From: Diplocloster hominis
Lineage (GTDB): Bacteria; Bacillota; Clostridia; Lachnospirales; Lachnospiraceae
Assembly: GCF_032380655.1 (NCBI RefSeq)
Contig: NZ_JAWDIY010000007.1
Location: 124,001-188,000, forward strand
Reading direction: 5' to 3'
Length of the DNA: 64,000 nt
This document shows positions 8,862 through 16,847 of the stretch, piece after piece. The position numbers were made by a program, and so were the translations under genes. Numbering within the stretch: the stretch's first letter is position 1; the number at the start of each line of letters is the position of its first letter. Under the pieces are notes generated by a model. It made no database searches and was not told the origin of the DNA. It was given only the letters and a program-made list of their open reading frames with translations.

Positions 8862-8896
8862 CAAAAAAAGATTGCAGCCGCCATGCGCTGCAATCT
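8862..8896 (-). terminator. Intrinsic terminator of the XRE gene
   Basis: Read on the minus strand, AGATTGCAGC pairs with GCTGCAATCT (plus coordinates 8869-8878 and 8887-8896) and is followed by a run of seven T. It insulates the oriT region from the regulator gene. Confidence 0.85.
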
Positions 8897-8918
8897 CCCG
8901 ATTTCTCATATTGTGAGG

Positions 8919-9275
8919 TTAATCCTCTGCTTTTTCGACTTCCGTTATCTCCCTTGCTGTTGCGGTTACAATCCGTATGCCTTTATCGCTCATACCGTCC
9001 AGCAGCGCGTCAAGCTGCCGCCGCCCGGTGGATTTCTCCGCATTGCTGTTCGGGAAGAAAAATTGATCTACCGAAATATGATACCGGGTTACAAGGTCAT
9101 AGAATACCTGTAAACTCGGCTGTTGTCCCTTGTTCTCGATATTCGCAAGGTAGCGCGGGGAAATATATAACTCGTCGCTTACCTTTTTGCGGCTCTCGCC
9201 GTATTCATTTCTCGCGGCTTTTATAGCTGCCCCGAAAGCCTTAAAGTCGTACAATGGTACGGGTCTTTTTGCCAT
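8919..9275 (-). CDS. XRE-family helix-turn-helix regulator
   Basis: A 118-aa DNA-binding protein. The HTH lies in residues about 12-65 (AIKAARNEYGESRKKVS...LANIENKGQQPS), followed by a C-terminal part of unknown role. The second ATG (9275) is chosen because AGGGTGA sits about 7 nt upstream. ICEs of this family place an XRE regulator divergent from the cargo and beside the mobilization genes. It is probably a repressor of transfer or of its own promoter. Confidence 0.85.
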   Translation of the reverse strand: MAKRPVPLYDFKAFGAAIKAARNEYGESRKKVSDELYISPRYLANIENKGQQPSLQVFYDLVTRYHISVDQFFFPNSNAEKSTGRRQLDALLDGMSDKGIRIVTATAREITEVEKAED

Positions 9276-9368
9276 TTTCATTCACCCTGTTACATTTTAC
9301 AGTTCACCTTTCTTTTTGGATATGTCCACACAATTCATATCATTAGGTTAAATACTTCCTGTTGTGTA

Positions 9369-9397
9369 TTGACAGTAGACTGATTTTCTGATAAAAT
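9369..9397 (+). promoter_or_regulatory. Consensus sigma-A promoter of the resistance-type module
   Basis: TTGACA (9369-9374), 17-nt spacer, TAAAAT (9392-9397). It directs transcription into the leader peptide at 9426 and the KTR/Cfr-like genes. Confidence 0.85.
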
Positions 9398-9425
9398 AAA
9401 ATTTATGTAAAAGGAGGCGGCGTTT

Positions 9426-9452
9426 ATGTTGCATAGCATGCGTATTAGATAA
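9426..9452 (+). CDS. 8-residue leader peptide MLHSMRIR
   Basis: A short reading frame (ATG 9426, TAA 9450) with an ideal AGGAGG 8 nt upstream, starting roughly 20 nt after the predicted transcription start. Its codons lie inside the 5' arm of a long-range hairpin (9431-9459 with 9498-9523), so ribosome stalling here would alter RNA folding. This is the standard arrangement of antibiotic-induced attenuation upstream of ribosome-protection or rRNA-methylation genes. Confidence 0.7.
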   Translation: MLHSMRIR

Positions 9453-9455
9453 GCA

Positions 9456-9523
9456 TTGAAAAAAAGGATTTTCCCATTTTCAACATGGGCTTTTTTGTCA
9501 TGCTTATTTTGCGGATGCTATAC
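9456..9523 (+). promoter_or_regulatory. Competing hairpins of a transcription attenuator
   Basis: Three alternative pairings are visible. TTGAAAA (9456-9462) can pair with TTTTCAA (9477-9483). CCCAT (9473-9477) can pair with ATGGG (9485-9489), followed by six T, which looks like a small terminator. The leader region 9431-9459 can pair with 9498-9523. The first two overlap and exclude each other, as expected for an antiterminator/terminator switch. Confidence 0.65.
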
Positions 9524-9603
9524 AAAAAACTAACGACGTATAGATATAGTATAGACATAGTGCAAGCTATGCCTTAGTTTTGTTGTACTGCTCTGTGCAT
9601 TAT

Positions 9604-9648
9604 AAATGCAGGTCAATGCTCATGTTGAGGATTGACCTGCATTTTTTT
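9604..9648 (+). terminator. Strong intrinsic terminator before the KTR gene
   Basis: AAATGCAGGTCAAT (9604-9617) pairs perfectly with ATTGACCTGCATTT (9631-9644), followed by a T-run to 9648. It lies between the promoter at 9369 and the coding genes starting at 9674. Basal transcription should therefore stop here unless antitermination occurs. Confidence 0.9.
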
Positions 9649-9673
9649 GTGTAAAAAGGACGAGTGAAATATA

Positions 9674-9859
9674 ATGCTTAAAAAATATTGGATAAAATGT
9701 CCGATTTGTAACGGAAAGACGAGAGTTCAAGTATTTCATAATACTGTATTAAAAGATTTTCCTCTTTTCTGCCCTAAATGCAAATTGACGCATATCATTG
9801 ATGTAGAAAAATTAGAGATTGTAATCAAAAATACAGAAAAACAAACTTTTATTATTTAG
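9674..9859 (+). CDS. Cysteine-rich KTR-domain protein
   Basis: A 61-aa small protein with two CxxC pairs (CPICNGKTR and CPKC), a zinc-ribbon-like fold and the KTR signature. Such proteins accompany resistance genes in Tn916-like elements; their function is not established. It is AT-rich like the following methyltransferase gene and unlike the GC-rich ICE backbone, and lies 16 nt upstream of it. The two were probably acquired together as one cargo unit. Confidence 0.8.
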   Translation: MLKKYWIKCPICNGKTRVQVFHNTVLKDFPLFCPKCKLTHIIDVEKLEIVIKNTEKQTFII

Positions 9860-9875
9860 AAGAAAGGATATAAAA

Positions 9876-10859
9876 ATGAAACGTTTACCTAAATATACGC
9901 CTGCGGAAGTACGGAATGATCCATACGGATTTACTTACAAAGAAATGTCGGAAGTTATTGGCGAGAATGAAGCAAAAGCCTTATATGAAGAATTATATAA
10001 GCAATTACCACGCAAAAAAAATCTATCAATGTTGGTAAAAAATATTTGCAAAAGCAGTGATACTGAAAAGTATGTTTACGAACTGAAAGACAACAAATAC
10101 ATTGAAACGGTTTTTATCAAGCGGCGAGATGGTGGAACTGTTTGCGTGAGCACACAAGTCGGTTGTCCTGTTGGTTGTATTTTTTGTGAGTCCGGGCGAA
10201 ATGGCTTTGTTCGTAATCTAACATCGTCAGAAATCGTACAACAGATTATATTGTTGCGTCGAAAAGTAAACCGTATCGTTTTTATGGGTATGGGAGAGCC
10301 TTTATTCAATTATGACAACTTGATAAAAGCAATCCATATTCTCCGAGATAGATATGGGCTCAACTTTCCAACCGACGGCATTACCATATCAACAGTTGGT
10401 CCGGTCGATCAATTAAAAAAATTGCGCGAGGAACATCTTAAAATTCAGTTGACAATATCTTTACACGCAGCAACACAATCTGCAAGAAATCGTATTATTC
10501 CTCACATGCGCATATATGCTATTGAAGATGTTGTTAAGCAAGCCTTATCCTATTCTGAAAGGCATAATCGCAAAATTGTCTTTGCGTATTTGCTTTTACC
10601 GGGTATAAATGACCGGCCCTCAGATGTAAGACAACTTGCAAAATGGTTTCGGGGCAAAAAAGTTATGATTAACGTGTTACAATACAACCCAACAAGCAAT
10701 TCAAGAATTAAAGCACCACAGAAACGGGAAATAGTTGCATTCAAACATCAATTAGAGCAAGCAGGACTTGAAGTTACTATGAGAGTTTCTCATGGCAGAG
10801 AGATTAACGCGGCTTGTGGACAGTTAGCTAACACATATAATAAATTCAAAAAAAAATGA
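9876..10859 (+). CDS. Cfr/RlmN-family radical-SAM 23S rRNA (adenine-2503) methyltransferase
   Basis: A 327-aa radical SAM enzyme. The [4Fe-4S] motif is CPVGCIFC (C97, C101, C104), followed by SGRNGFVRNLT and FMGMGEPL. The resolving/methyl-carrying cysteine is C314 in INAACGQL. These are hallmarks of the RlmN/Cfr family methylating A2503 (C2 and/or C8). A housekeeping RlmN would not normally sit in an ICE cargo slot. The AT-rich composition, the attenuator upstream and the ICE context favour a Cfr-like resistance role (phenicols, lincosamides, oxazolidinones, pleuromutilins, streptogramin A). It is not close to the classical staphylococcal Cfr as remembered, so C8 specificity is unproven. RBS GAAAGGA. 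A strong terminator follows at 10888. Confidence 0.85.
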   Translation: MKRLPKYTPAEVRNDPYGFTYKEMSEVIGENEAKALYEELYKQLPRKKNLSMLVKNICKSSDTEKYVYELKDNKYIETVFIKRRDGGTVCVSTQVGCPVGCIFCESGRNGFVRNLTSSEIVQQIILLRRKVNRIVFMGMGEPLFNYDNLIKAIHILRDRYGLNFPTDGITISTVGPVDQLKKLREEHLKIQLTISLHAATQSARNRIIPHMRIYAIEDVVKQALSYSERHNRKIVFAYLLLPGINDRPSDVRQLAKWFRGKKVMINVLQYNPTSNSRIKAPQKREIVAFKHQLEQAGLEVTMRVSHGREINAACGQLANTYNKFKKK

Positions 10860-10887
10860 TTAAAAGTGCCAGACGCATAGACGCAGA

Positions 10888-10934
10888 GCCGATAACGCAT
10901 TAGGTCAAAAAACCTATGTGTTATCGGCTTTTTT
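10888..10934 (+). terminator. Intrinsic terminator after the Cfr-like gene
   Basis: GCCGATAACGCATTAGGT (10888-10905) pairs with the segment 10912-10928 (one or two G-U/mismatch positions), loop of A residues, then TTTTTT. It closes the cargo transcription unit. Confidence 0.9.
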
Positions 10935-10935
10935 A

Positions 10936-11332
10936 TTTAATATTGCGCAAAAGCCGCTGTTCCCTATTATAGAATGGATTGCGGGTAGTGTATTAAAGTC
11001 GCCCTTTTTTAAGGATACGGCGGTATCGGGGAGGTATCGCCGTGTCCATTTTTATTTACTGTAACCCGCCTAATGCTTTGCGGTCAAAAAAAGCTATGCT
11101 CCGCAAGCGGGATATTCCGGCTATGAATGTGAACTGTCAATACATTTAGCTACTGCTTACATTTCCTTTGCGCCCGTCCGCGTCTTGCGGACGGGCGCAT
11201 TTTGCTTTTTTCAACTTTTTTCTGAAAAGCGCACTCAAGAGCCATCTCCCGAACGGGTACGGAGCGAAAGGGGCAGAGAGGACAAGCCCTTAACTCCCGT
11301 CCTCTACTCCACGCGGGAAGGAGGTGAACTCT
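10936..11332 (+). other. Gene-free stretch with two further terminator-like hairpins
   Basis: No coding frame is convincing between the cargo terminator and the sigma-like gene. Two strong hairpins are present. One pairs 11013-11027 with 11033-11047 (15 bp with G-U pairs), followed by a T-rich tract. The other pairs GCGCCCGTCCGC (11170-11181) with GCGGACGGGCGC (11187-11198), followed by ATTTTGCTTTTTT. The second suggests that the sigma-like gene is expressed from a promoter after 11211 or by read-through. Confidence 0.6.
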
Positions 11333-11770
11333 ATGGAGCTATCTTCTTCCGACAAGGAAAGAATACAACATCAGTACGACGCATTAGCAAAGAAAACTTT
11401 GGTCGGCGAAGCGAAAAGCCACCGCCGCACTCTTGCGAAACGCGCAGCACGCGAAGTTACTTTTTCGGATTTGAGCGAAAGCGAACTCGCGCAGCTTTTC
11501 ACAACGGACGAATACGAAAGCGATTATTTCCGTTTTCAAGTGTCCGGCTTTGATGTACTCGTCAAAAATGAACTGCTTGCCGAAGCCCTTAACGCTTTGC
11601 CCGAAAGGAAACGCGACATTATCCTTTTGTCCTACTTCTTGGATATGAGCGACGCGGAAATTGGCGAACTGCTGAATGTTGTACGCACGACGGTTTTCCG
11701 GCACAGGAAATCCGCGCTTGCGAAAATCAAACAGTATTTGGAGGGAAAAGCAGATGATGAATACCGTTAG
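11333..11770 (+). CDS. Sigma-70-like region-4 protein of the ICE
   Basis: A 145-aa protein whose C-terminal half has a sigma region 4 HTH (ALPERKRDIILLSYFLDMS...EIGELLNVVRTTVFRHR). The start is the ATG at 11333 because GGAGG (11320-11324) lies 8 nt upstream. A GTG three codons earlier would overlap the RBS. Tn916/Tn1549-type ICEs carry a sigma-like regulator of this type near the recombination module. It probably controls excision or transfer genes. It overlaps the following HTH gene by 17 nt. Confidence 0.85.
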   Translation: MELSSSDKERIQHQYDALAKKTLVGEAKSHRRTLAKRAAREVTFSDLSESELAQLFTTDEYESDYFRFQVSGFDVLVKNELLAEALNALPERKRDIILLSYFLDMSDAEIGELLNVVRTTVFRHRKSALAKIKQYLEGKADDEYR

Positions 11771-11996
11771 GAAGTCTGAAAATCTGTTGCCGTTCCCTGT
11801 CATTTCCGCAGCGGCAAACGGCGACACAACCGCCATGTGCGCGATCTTGAAGCACTACGAGGGTTACATAGCGAAACTTTGTACCCGCACGCTGAAAGAC
11901 GACGCGGGCAATACCTATTCCTATGTGGACGAGGAAATGCGTAACAGGCTGCAAGTGCGCCTTATTACCCGCACCCTTGCTTTTCATGTAGGATAA
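11754..11996 (+). CDS. ICE helix-turn-helix protein (HTH_16 type)
   Basis: An 80-aa protein (ATG at 11754, GAGGGAAAAG upstream) with the sequence AAANGDTTAMCAILKHYEGYI and a C-terminal LQVRLITRTLAF. This is the small helix-turn-helix domain protein that follows the sigma-like gene in Tn916/Tn1549 relatives. Probably a co-regulator. Translationally coupled to the sigma-like gene through overlap. Confidence 0.8.
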   Translation: MMNTVRKSENLLPFPVISAAANGDTTAMCAILKHYEGYIAKLCTRTLKDDAGNTYSYVDEEMRNRLQVRLITRTLAFHVG

Positions 11997-12454
11997 TCTT
12001 TTAGCCCATGCGGGGAGCGTGTCCCCTTTCCACGCTTTCCGTTATGGGCTATTTGTCGTTCCGCAAAAGCATATCCGCTGTTGATGTGCTTTTGCAGGCC
12101 GACAAAGCCTATTGTTCTTTGACAAAGAAAGCGGCCTTTGGTGCGCAGCATAACAGGCAAACGGGTACATTCCGTCTGTACCGAGCCAGTCGGCGGGTAC
12201 GCCATGACAGCTTTTCCCCATAGGGGAAAAGCCGAGCGAGAACTACCGCGCCGTAAAACAGGTTTAGCAGCTTGTGGGCGACGACATACAAGGCGGCACA
12301 ATGATACTCCCGCGTTGAACACCCTCAAAGTATTGCGCGGCGCACCCATAAGCATGGGCCGGGGTGAAACTCCCGTGAGGTTGCAGCTAACAACCGCCCG
12401 TTTTTGCCTTTTGACGAATATAGTTTATCCATACAGGAAAAGGAGGTTTTTCTA
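11997..12454 (+). ncRNA. Candidate structured RNA, 458-nt non-coding stretch
   Basis: No credible gene, but the region is GC-rich like ICE coding DNA and full of perfect small hairpins. GCTTTTCCCC ATA GGGGAAAAGC lies at 12210-12232. CCCAT-AAGC-ATGGG lies at 12345-12358. GGTTG-CAGCTAA-CAACC lies at 12379-12395. A GGTACA/TGTACC pair lies near 12155-12182. None has a T-run, so they are not simple terminators. The stretch could be a regulatory RNA, a long 5' leader of tnpW, or a recombination/transfer site. Confidence 0.4.
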
Positions 12455-12628
12455 ATGGATAAAAAACAGACAATTACAACCGAACGCAAAATAGGGAAAA
12501 TCACCTATCTTGTTCAAGCGTTGCCGAGTGAAAAGGCAACCGATACAATCCATAAAAAGATTGAGAAACTCATTGTAAAGGATTTGCAGAAAAAGCCCGG
12601 AAATCCGGGATTTTTAGCGTCCGAGTAG
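12455..12628 (+). CDS. TnpW-like small transposon protein
   Basis: A 57-aa protein MDKKQTITTERKIGKITY... with AGGAGG about 8 nt before the ATG at 12455. It matches the short TnpW-type protein found immediately upstream of the large serine recombinase in Tn4451/Tn1549-like elements. Role unknown, possibly a recombination directionality or accessory factor. The last codons contain CCCGGAAATCCGGG followed by ATTTTT, a small terminator-like palindrome overlapping the gene end. Confidence 0.75.
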   Translation: MDKKQTITTERKIGKITYLVQALPSEKATDTIHKKIEKLIVKDLQKKPGNPGFLASE

Positions 12629-12705
12629 TGCATTAGGCGGCGGGATATGGTATAATGATAGCAACACATTATACCTGTTTATTCGGCTGTCGGAAAGGAG
12701 GACTA

Positions 12706-14379
12706 ATGTTACAGTCGAATAAAATCACCGCCCTTTACTGCCGTTTAAGTCAAGAGGATATGCAAGCCGGAGAAAGCGGAAGCATACAGCACCAAAAAAT
12801 GATACTTCAACGCTATGCGGACGAACACCATTTTTTGAACACAAAGTTTTTTGTGGACGACGGATTTTCCGGCGTGAGTTTTGAGCGCGAGGGGCTGCAA
12901 GCGATGTTGCAGGAAGTGGAAGCCGGACGAGTGGCGACGGTCATTACCAAAGACCTTTCCCGTCTTGGCAGAAACTATCTGAAAACGGGCGAACTCATAG
13001 AGATTGTATTTCCCGAAAACGGAGTACGCTATATCGCGATCAACGACGGAGTTGACACAGCGCGGGAGGATAACGAGTTTACCCCCTTGCGGAACTGGTT
13101 TAACGAGTTTTACGCCCGCGACACAAGCAAGAAAATCCGCGCAGTTAAACAGGCACAGGCGCAAAAAGGCGAGCGCGTCAACGGGGAATATCCATACGGC
13201 TATATCCCAGACCCGAACAACCGCCACCACCTTATACCCGACCCGGAAACCGCGCCGATTGTCAAACAGGTTTTCGCTATGTTTGTTAGCGGCGTGCGTA
13301 TGTGCGAAATCCAAAAATGGCTTGCGGAAAACAAAGTCTTGACGATTGGAGCGTTGCGCTATCAGCGTACAGGACAGGCGCGGTATCAGCGGGCAATGAT
13401 CGCCCCCTATACTTGGCCGGACAAAACGCTCTATGACATATTAGCAAGGCAGGAATATTTAGGGCATACCATAACCGCGAAAACTCACAAGGTATCCTAC
13501 AAGTCGAAAAAGACCCGGAAGAACGAAGAAGAACAACGCTATTTCTTCCCAAACACCCATGAGCCGCTTGTTGACGAGGAAACCTTTGAACTTGCGCAAA
13601 AGCGGATTGCTACCCGCCACCGCCCGACAAAAGCAGCGGAGATTGATATTTTTTCCGGCTTGCTGTTTTGCGCTGGTTGCAGACATAAGATGTATTACCA
13701 ACAGGGCGTAAATATCGAGCCGCGCAAGTTTTCCTATTCTTGCGGCGCATGGCGCAACAGGGCAAGGACAGGCAGCGAGTGTACCTCTCATTATATCCGC
13801 AAAAACGTACTTCTTGATTTAGTGCTGGAAGATATGCGGCGGGTTTTGCGGTATGTTAAGGAACACGAACAGGACTTTATCTGTAAAGCTACCGAGTACG
13901 GCGACATGGAAGCGAGAAAGGCATTAGCGCAGCAGCAAAAGGAACTTTTCAAAGCACAGGCGCGTATGACCGAACTTGACACGCTTTTCCGCAAGCTGTA
14001 TGAGGACAACGCATTAGGCAGACTGACAGATGAACGGTTTGTGTTTCTAACTTCCGGCTATGAGGACGAAAAGAAATCCCTTGCCGCAAGGATAGACGAG
14101 TTACAACAGCAGATCGCAACCGTTACCGAGCGAAAAAGGGATATATCAAGGTTTATTCAGATTGTCGGGAAATACAGCGACATACAGGAATTGACCTATG
14201 AAAACGTCCATGAGTTTATCGACCGTATTTTGATACATGAATTAGACCGGGAAACCAACACCCGGAAAATCGAAATCCATTATAGCTTTGTCGGACAGGT
14301 TGATACCGAGCAGGAGCCGACGCAAGTTGTCAACCATGACCGCCGCAACATGGTAGATGTAAAAAGTATCGCTATCTAA
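12706..14379 (+). CDS. Large serine recombinase (ICE integrase/excisionase)
   Basis: A 557-aa large serine recombinase. The N-terminal resolvase domain has the catalytic serine predicted at S15 (YCRLS) and the DLSRLGRN motif. The recombinase domain is about residues 160-280. A zinc ribbon lies near 320-375 (CAGCRHKM...YSCGAW...C). A coiled-coil and DUF4368-like tail completes it. The ATG at 12706 is chosen for the ideal GGAGGACTA upstream. A TATAAT box at 12651 may drive it. Being the last gene of the element it defines the right end, with host DNA starting within a few bases of its stop. Confidence 0.93.
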   Translation: MLQSNKITALYCRLSQEDMQAGESGSIQHQKMILQRYADEHHFLNTKFFVDDGFSGVSFEREGLQAMLQEVEAGRVATVITKDLSRLGRNYLKTGELIEIVFPENGVRYIAINDGVDTAREDNEFTPLRNWFNEFYARDTSKKIRAVKQAQAQKGERVNGEYPYGYIPDPNNRHHLIPDPETAPIVKQVFAMFVSGVRMCEIQKWLAENKVLTIGALRYQRTGQARYQRAMIAPYTWPDKTLYDILARQEYLGHTITAKTHKVSYKSKKTRKNEEEQRYFFPNTHEPLVDEETFELAQKRIATRHRPTKAAEIDIFSGLLFCAGCRHKMYYQQGVNIEPRKFSYSCGAWRNRARTGSECTSHYIRKNVLLDLVLEDMRRVLRYVKEHEQDFICKATEYGDMEARKALAQQQKELFKAQARMTELDTLFRKLYEDNALGRLTDERFVFLTSGYEDEKKSLAARIDELQQQIATVTERKRDISRFIQIVGKYSDIQELTYENVHEFIDRILIHELDRETNTRKIEIHYSFVGQVDTEQEPTQVVNHDRRNMVDVKSIAI

Positions 14380-14392
14380 CCCCAGCAAAGAA
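14378..14392. other. Right ICE/chromosome junction (attR region)
   Basis: The recombinase stop is at 14377-14379. From about 14384 the sequence reads KEATGLTMQQYL, the middle of an AraC-type DNA-binding domain, in an open frame with no start codon. The junction must lie in these few bases. The exact crossover dinucleotide cannot be fixed without the left end or an empty site. Confidence 0.7.
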
Positions 14393-14593
14393 GCGACCGG
14401 ACTGACCATGCAGCAATATCTCATCCGGCTGCGGATCGGAAAAGCCAAAAAACTTTTATGCGCCACTTCCCACAGCATAACGGATATCGCTTTGGAGACC
14501 GGTTTTTGTGACTGCCAGCATTTCTGCAAGGTCTTCAAACAACTGGAAGGGATCACGCCGACCCAATTCGGCCGCAGTGTCCCTTCCCGATAA
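14384..14593 (+). pseudogene. 3' fragment of an AraC-family regulator truncated by the ICE
   Basis: The frame encodes the second HTH of an AraC/XylS domain: RLRIGKAKKLL, then SITDIALETGFCDCQHFCKVFKQLEGITPTQF, about 70 residues. The first HTH and the sensor domain are missing because the ICE is inserted upstream. The 5' part should lie beyond the left end of the ICE, outside this window. It converges on the carbohydrate operon at 14607, which it may once have regulated. Confidence 0.85.
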
Positions 14594-14606
14594 CATGTGA
14601 TATCCT

Positions 14607-15665
14607 TTACTGCCCAAGGGCTTCCAGTTTTGCTTTCAGCTCAGCCCATTCTTCCCGTGTGGAGAAAAACCGGATGTCCAGCCGGCATACCACCTCTTCC
14701 TGTGGTTCCAGCCAGCGAAGCGTACCGTTTCGTTCTTCAGGCGAGGTTCCTCTGATATGATTGTTACACGGTTCCAGCGCCATAATATAATCCCTTTTTT
14801 TCGGATACATCCACTGGCCAAGATACGGGAGATTTGCCTGTTGATATCTTACTTCCACACCGCAGAAACTGTCCTCCCTCTCCTTCCACAGTAAAAAACC
14901 AGTGTTGCCTTCGCTGTCCGTTTGCAGCTCATGCAGATAAGTATAGTGCGATGCCTGGGCTTGCAAAGACGGCATGCCCTTCCTCTGTTCCATGTGCTGC
15001 TGCGAAAAATCATCCCAGCCCTGCGTATGCCGTGCCGGTATATAGATTCCGGTATCCGGACTCAAAAACGGATATCCGAAATTCATATGATACAGCAGCA
15101 TAAAAGGGGTCCGGTCTGCGGACAAATTGCTGATTCTGTCCTCTAACTGTATGCGGCCGCTTCCCAGACTGGTCTTTACGGACCTTCTGACACTCATCTG
15201 TACTCCCTGGTGCCGGGTCTGATCAACCCTGCCGGCCACTTCCATCACATAGTCCTCCCCCTGCCAGTCCGCTTCACACCGTTCCAGTCTCGCGGGGAGG
15301 TTGGAAACCTGGCCGTGGAGGCCATAGGGCTGTCCTTCGAACACACAGGGATCCCCCACCTGAGTCAGGCCGCAAGTGGTCAGAAAGCCCCCGCCAAAGC
15401 TCTGCAGCCATTCTTCGCCCCGCTCATTGTAATACTGGGGGGCGGTAACGCCCGCGGCCGCCTGGAAAGTAAACCCACAGTCCCGGTACACCAGTCTTCC
15501 CAGATCCATACCTCTGTCGATTAAGACCGTGTAGCGCAGGCCGCATCCGTCATCCACGTCGACCGCTTCCACTCCCTTTGCCTTCCCCTCCAGCATCTGA
15601 TAGCGTTTTATGCCGCCGATCTGACTGATATCCCCAAGATAATCCAACCATTTCCTGTACGCCAT
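14607..15665 (-). CDS. DUF4432 aldose-1-epimerase-like protein
   Basis: A 352-aa protein of the DUF4432 group within the galactose-mutarotase-like beta-sandwich superfamily. Key stretches are DRGMDLGRLVYRD near the N-terminus, GGGFLTTCGLTQVG with GLHGQVSNLPA in the middle, and MNFGYPFLSPDTGIYIPA. MALEPCNNHIRG near the C-terminus resembles the epimerase catalytic end. It is third in a minus-strand operon, 40 nt after the beta-propeller gene. Probably acts on a free sugar or sugar acid in the cytoplasm; no signal peptide. Confidence 0.8.
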   Translation of the reverse strand: MAYRKWLDYLGDISQIGGIKRYQMLEGKAKGVEAVDVDDGCGLRYTVLIDRGMDLGRLVYRDCGFTFQAAAGVTAPQYYNERGEEWLQSFGGGFLTTCGLTQVGDPCVFEGQPYGLHGQVSNLPARLERCEADWQGEDYVMEVAGRVDQTRHQGVQMSVRRSVKTSLGSGRIQLEDRISNLSADRTPFMLLYHMNFGYPFLSPDTGIYIPARHTQGWDDFSQQHMEQRKGMPSLQAQASHYTYLHELQTDSEGNTGFLLWKEREDSFCGVEVRYQQANLPYLGQWMYPKKRDYIMALEPCNNHIRGTSPEERNGTLRWLEPQEEVVCRLDIRFFSTREEWAELKAKLEALGQ

Positions 15666-15705
15666 AATCAGTACTCCTCCTTATTCAAGGGGTTCTTCCG
15701 CAGAT

Positions 15706-16821
15706 TTATTTTTCGAATTCGATCTCCCACAGGGAGGTACCTGTAGCAAACAGCCTGGCCCGCCGGCCTATCCGATCGTCATTGTCGTAATCTTCAGCCG
15801 GAAATACGCTGACATACCACCCGGTCATACTGCCGTCCGGCGCGGTTGCCTGTCTGGCTTCTTCCCCGTCCAGAACTTTTACCGGTTCAGACCATCCCAG
15901 CGGATTGGAAATATCGGGATTAAAGGATACATAATATCCTTCCATGTTCCAGGTCCCGTCATTTACCCGGTTCAGGAACATGACATAGGTGTTAAGCCAG
16001 GTATTCCAGTGGACAACCGGCCCCCAGAACGCGTTGGCCTGTTTGCTGTGCCAGTCCTCGAACACCGGAATGACCGGCTGGGCGTATCCGCCGATTCCCG
16101 GTTCCTGCCAGGCTCCGTCTCTCCATTTCCAGACCTTCCCTACCGGCTGATCCAGATCCTGAAGGCTCATCCGGGCAAATCCCAGCCCCTGATTCTCCTT
16201 TCCCCCGTAAAATGTGGTGATAAAAAAGTATACATACTCTTCTTCCTTATCCACACAGGTTCCAAAGTCTCCTTCGCCTCCAAAATACCAGGCATCCGAA
16301 GATTTGGTGGATACCAGGTCATCCGGCGCCGAAAGAACAAAGCCCAGATCCTTCCAGGTTTTTCCTTTGTCCTCCGATACCAGGGCGCCGACTTTGGGCT
16401 TCGTCGGGTACCGTTCAAAGAATTTGCTGCCCGGCGGAATACTCATCGTACGCAGCGTCTCTGTTTTTTCCTGCTGCACCTGGCTGCTATCGTAATAATC
16501 TCCAGGCTTTTGCAGGCCGTCCGGTTCCAGATGGTACCACCCATAGAGTTTCCCACCCGGAACCTTCCAGATCCCTTCCAGCCACTCGCCGCCGTTTTGC
16601 AGTACATCCAGGGTCACTGGCTCACTGGGCCCCAGTTCATCGAGGCTGGTTCCGGAAGTCCTCCAGGGCAGCTCCCAGGAATTAAAAATATACAAACGTC
16701 CTTCTTCTGAATCCCAGAATCCAGGACTGTGGCAGTCCGTTTGACTCTTATCATTTACTTCCGGCACTCTGGCTCCCGGGTAGACAATCTTCGGGGCAGG
16801 TATTACTTTTACTGATGGCAT
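15706..16821 (-). CDS. Cytosolic beta-propeller glycoside-hydrolase-like protein
   Basis: A 371-aa protein without signal peptide. It has repeated Trp/Asp-rich strands (CHSPGFWDSEEGRLYIF, LVSEDKGKTWKDLGFV, FWGPVVHWNTWLNTYVMFL), typical of five-bladed beta-propeller or sialidase-like hydrolases. EDKGKTW is an Asp-box-like motif. Family assignment (GH43/GH32-like or related) cannot be made by eye. It lies between the PMI-like and DUF4432 genes with short gaps, so it is part of one sugar-processing operon. Confidence 0.65.
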   Translation of the reverse strand: MPSVKVIPAPKIVYPGARVPEVNDKSQTDCHSPGFWDSEEGRLYIFNSWELPWRTSGTSLDELGPSEPVTLDVLQNGGEWLEGIWKVPGGKLYGWYHLEPDGLQKPGDYYDSSQVQQEKTETLRTMSIPPGSKFFERYPTKPKVGALVSEDKGKTWKDLGFVLSAPDDLVSTKSSDAWYFGGEGDFGTCVDKEEEYVYFFITTFYGGKENQGLGFARMSLQDLDQPVGKVWKWRDGAWQEPGIGGYAQPVIPVFEDWHSKQANAFWGPVVHWNTWLNTYVMFLNRVNDGTWNMEGYYVSFNPDISNPLGWSEPVKVLDGEEARQATAPDGSMTGWYVSVFPAEDYDNDDRIGRRARLFATGTSLWEIEFEK

Positions 16822-16847
16822 TTTCTACCTCCTATCTCTTCTTTTCT

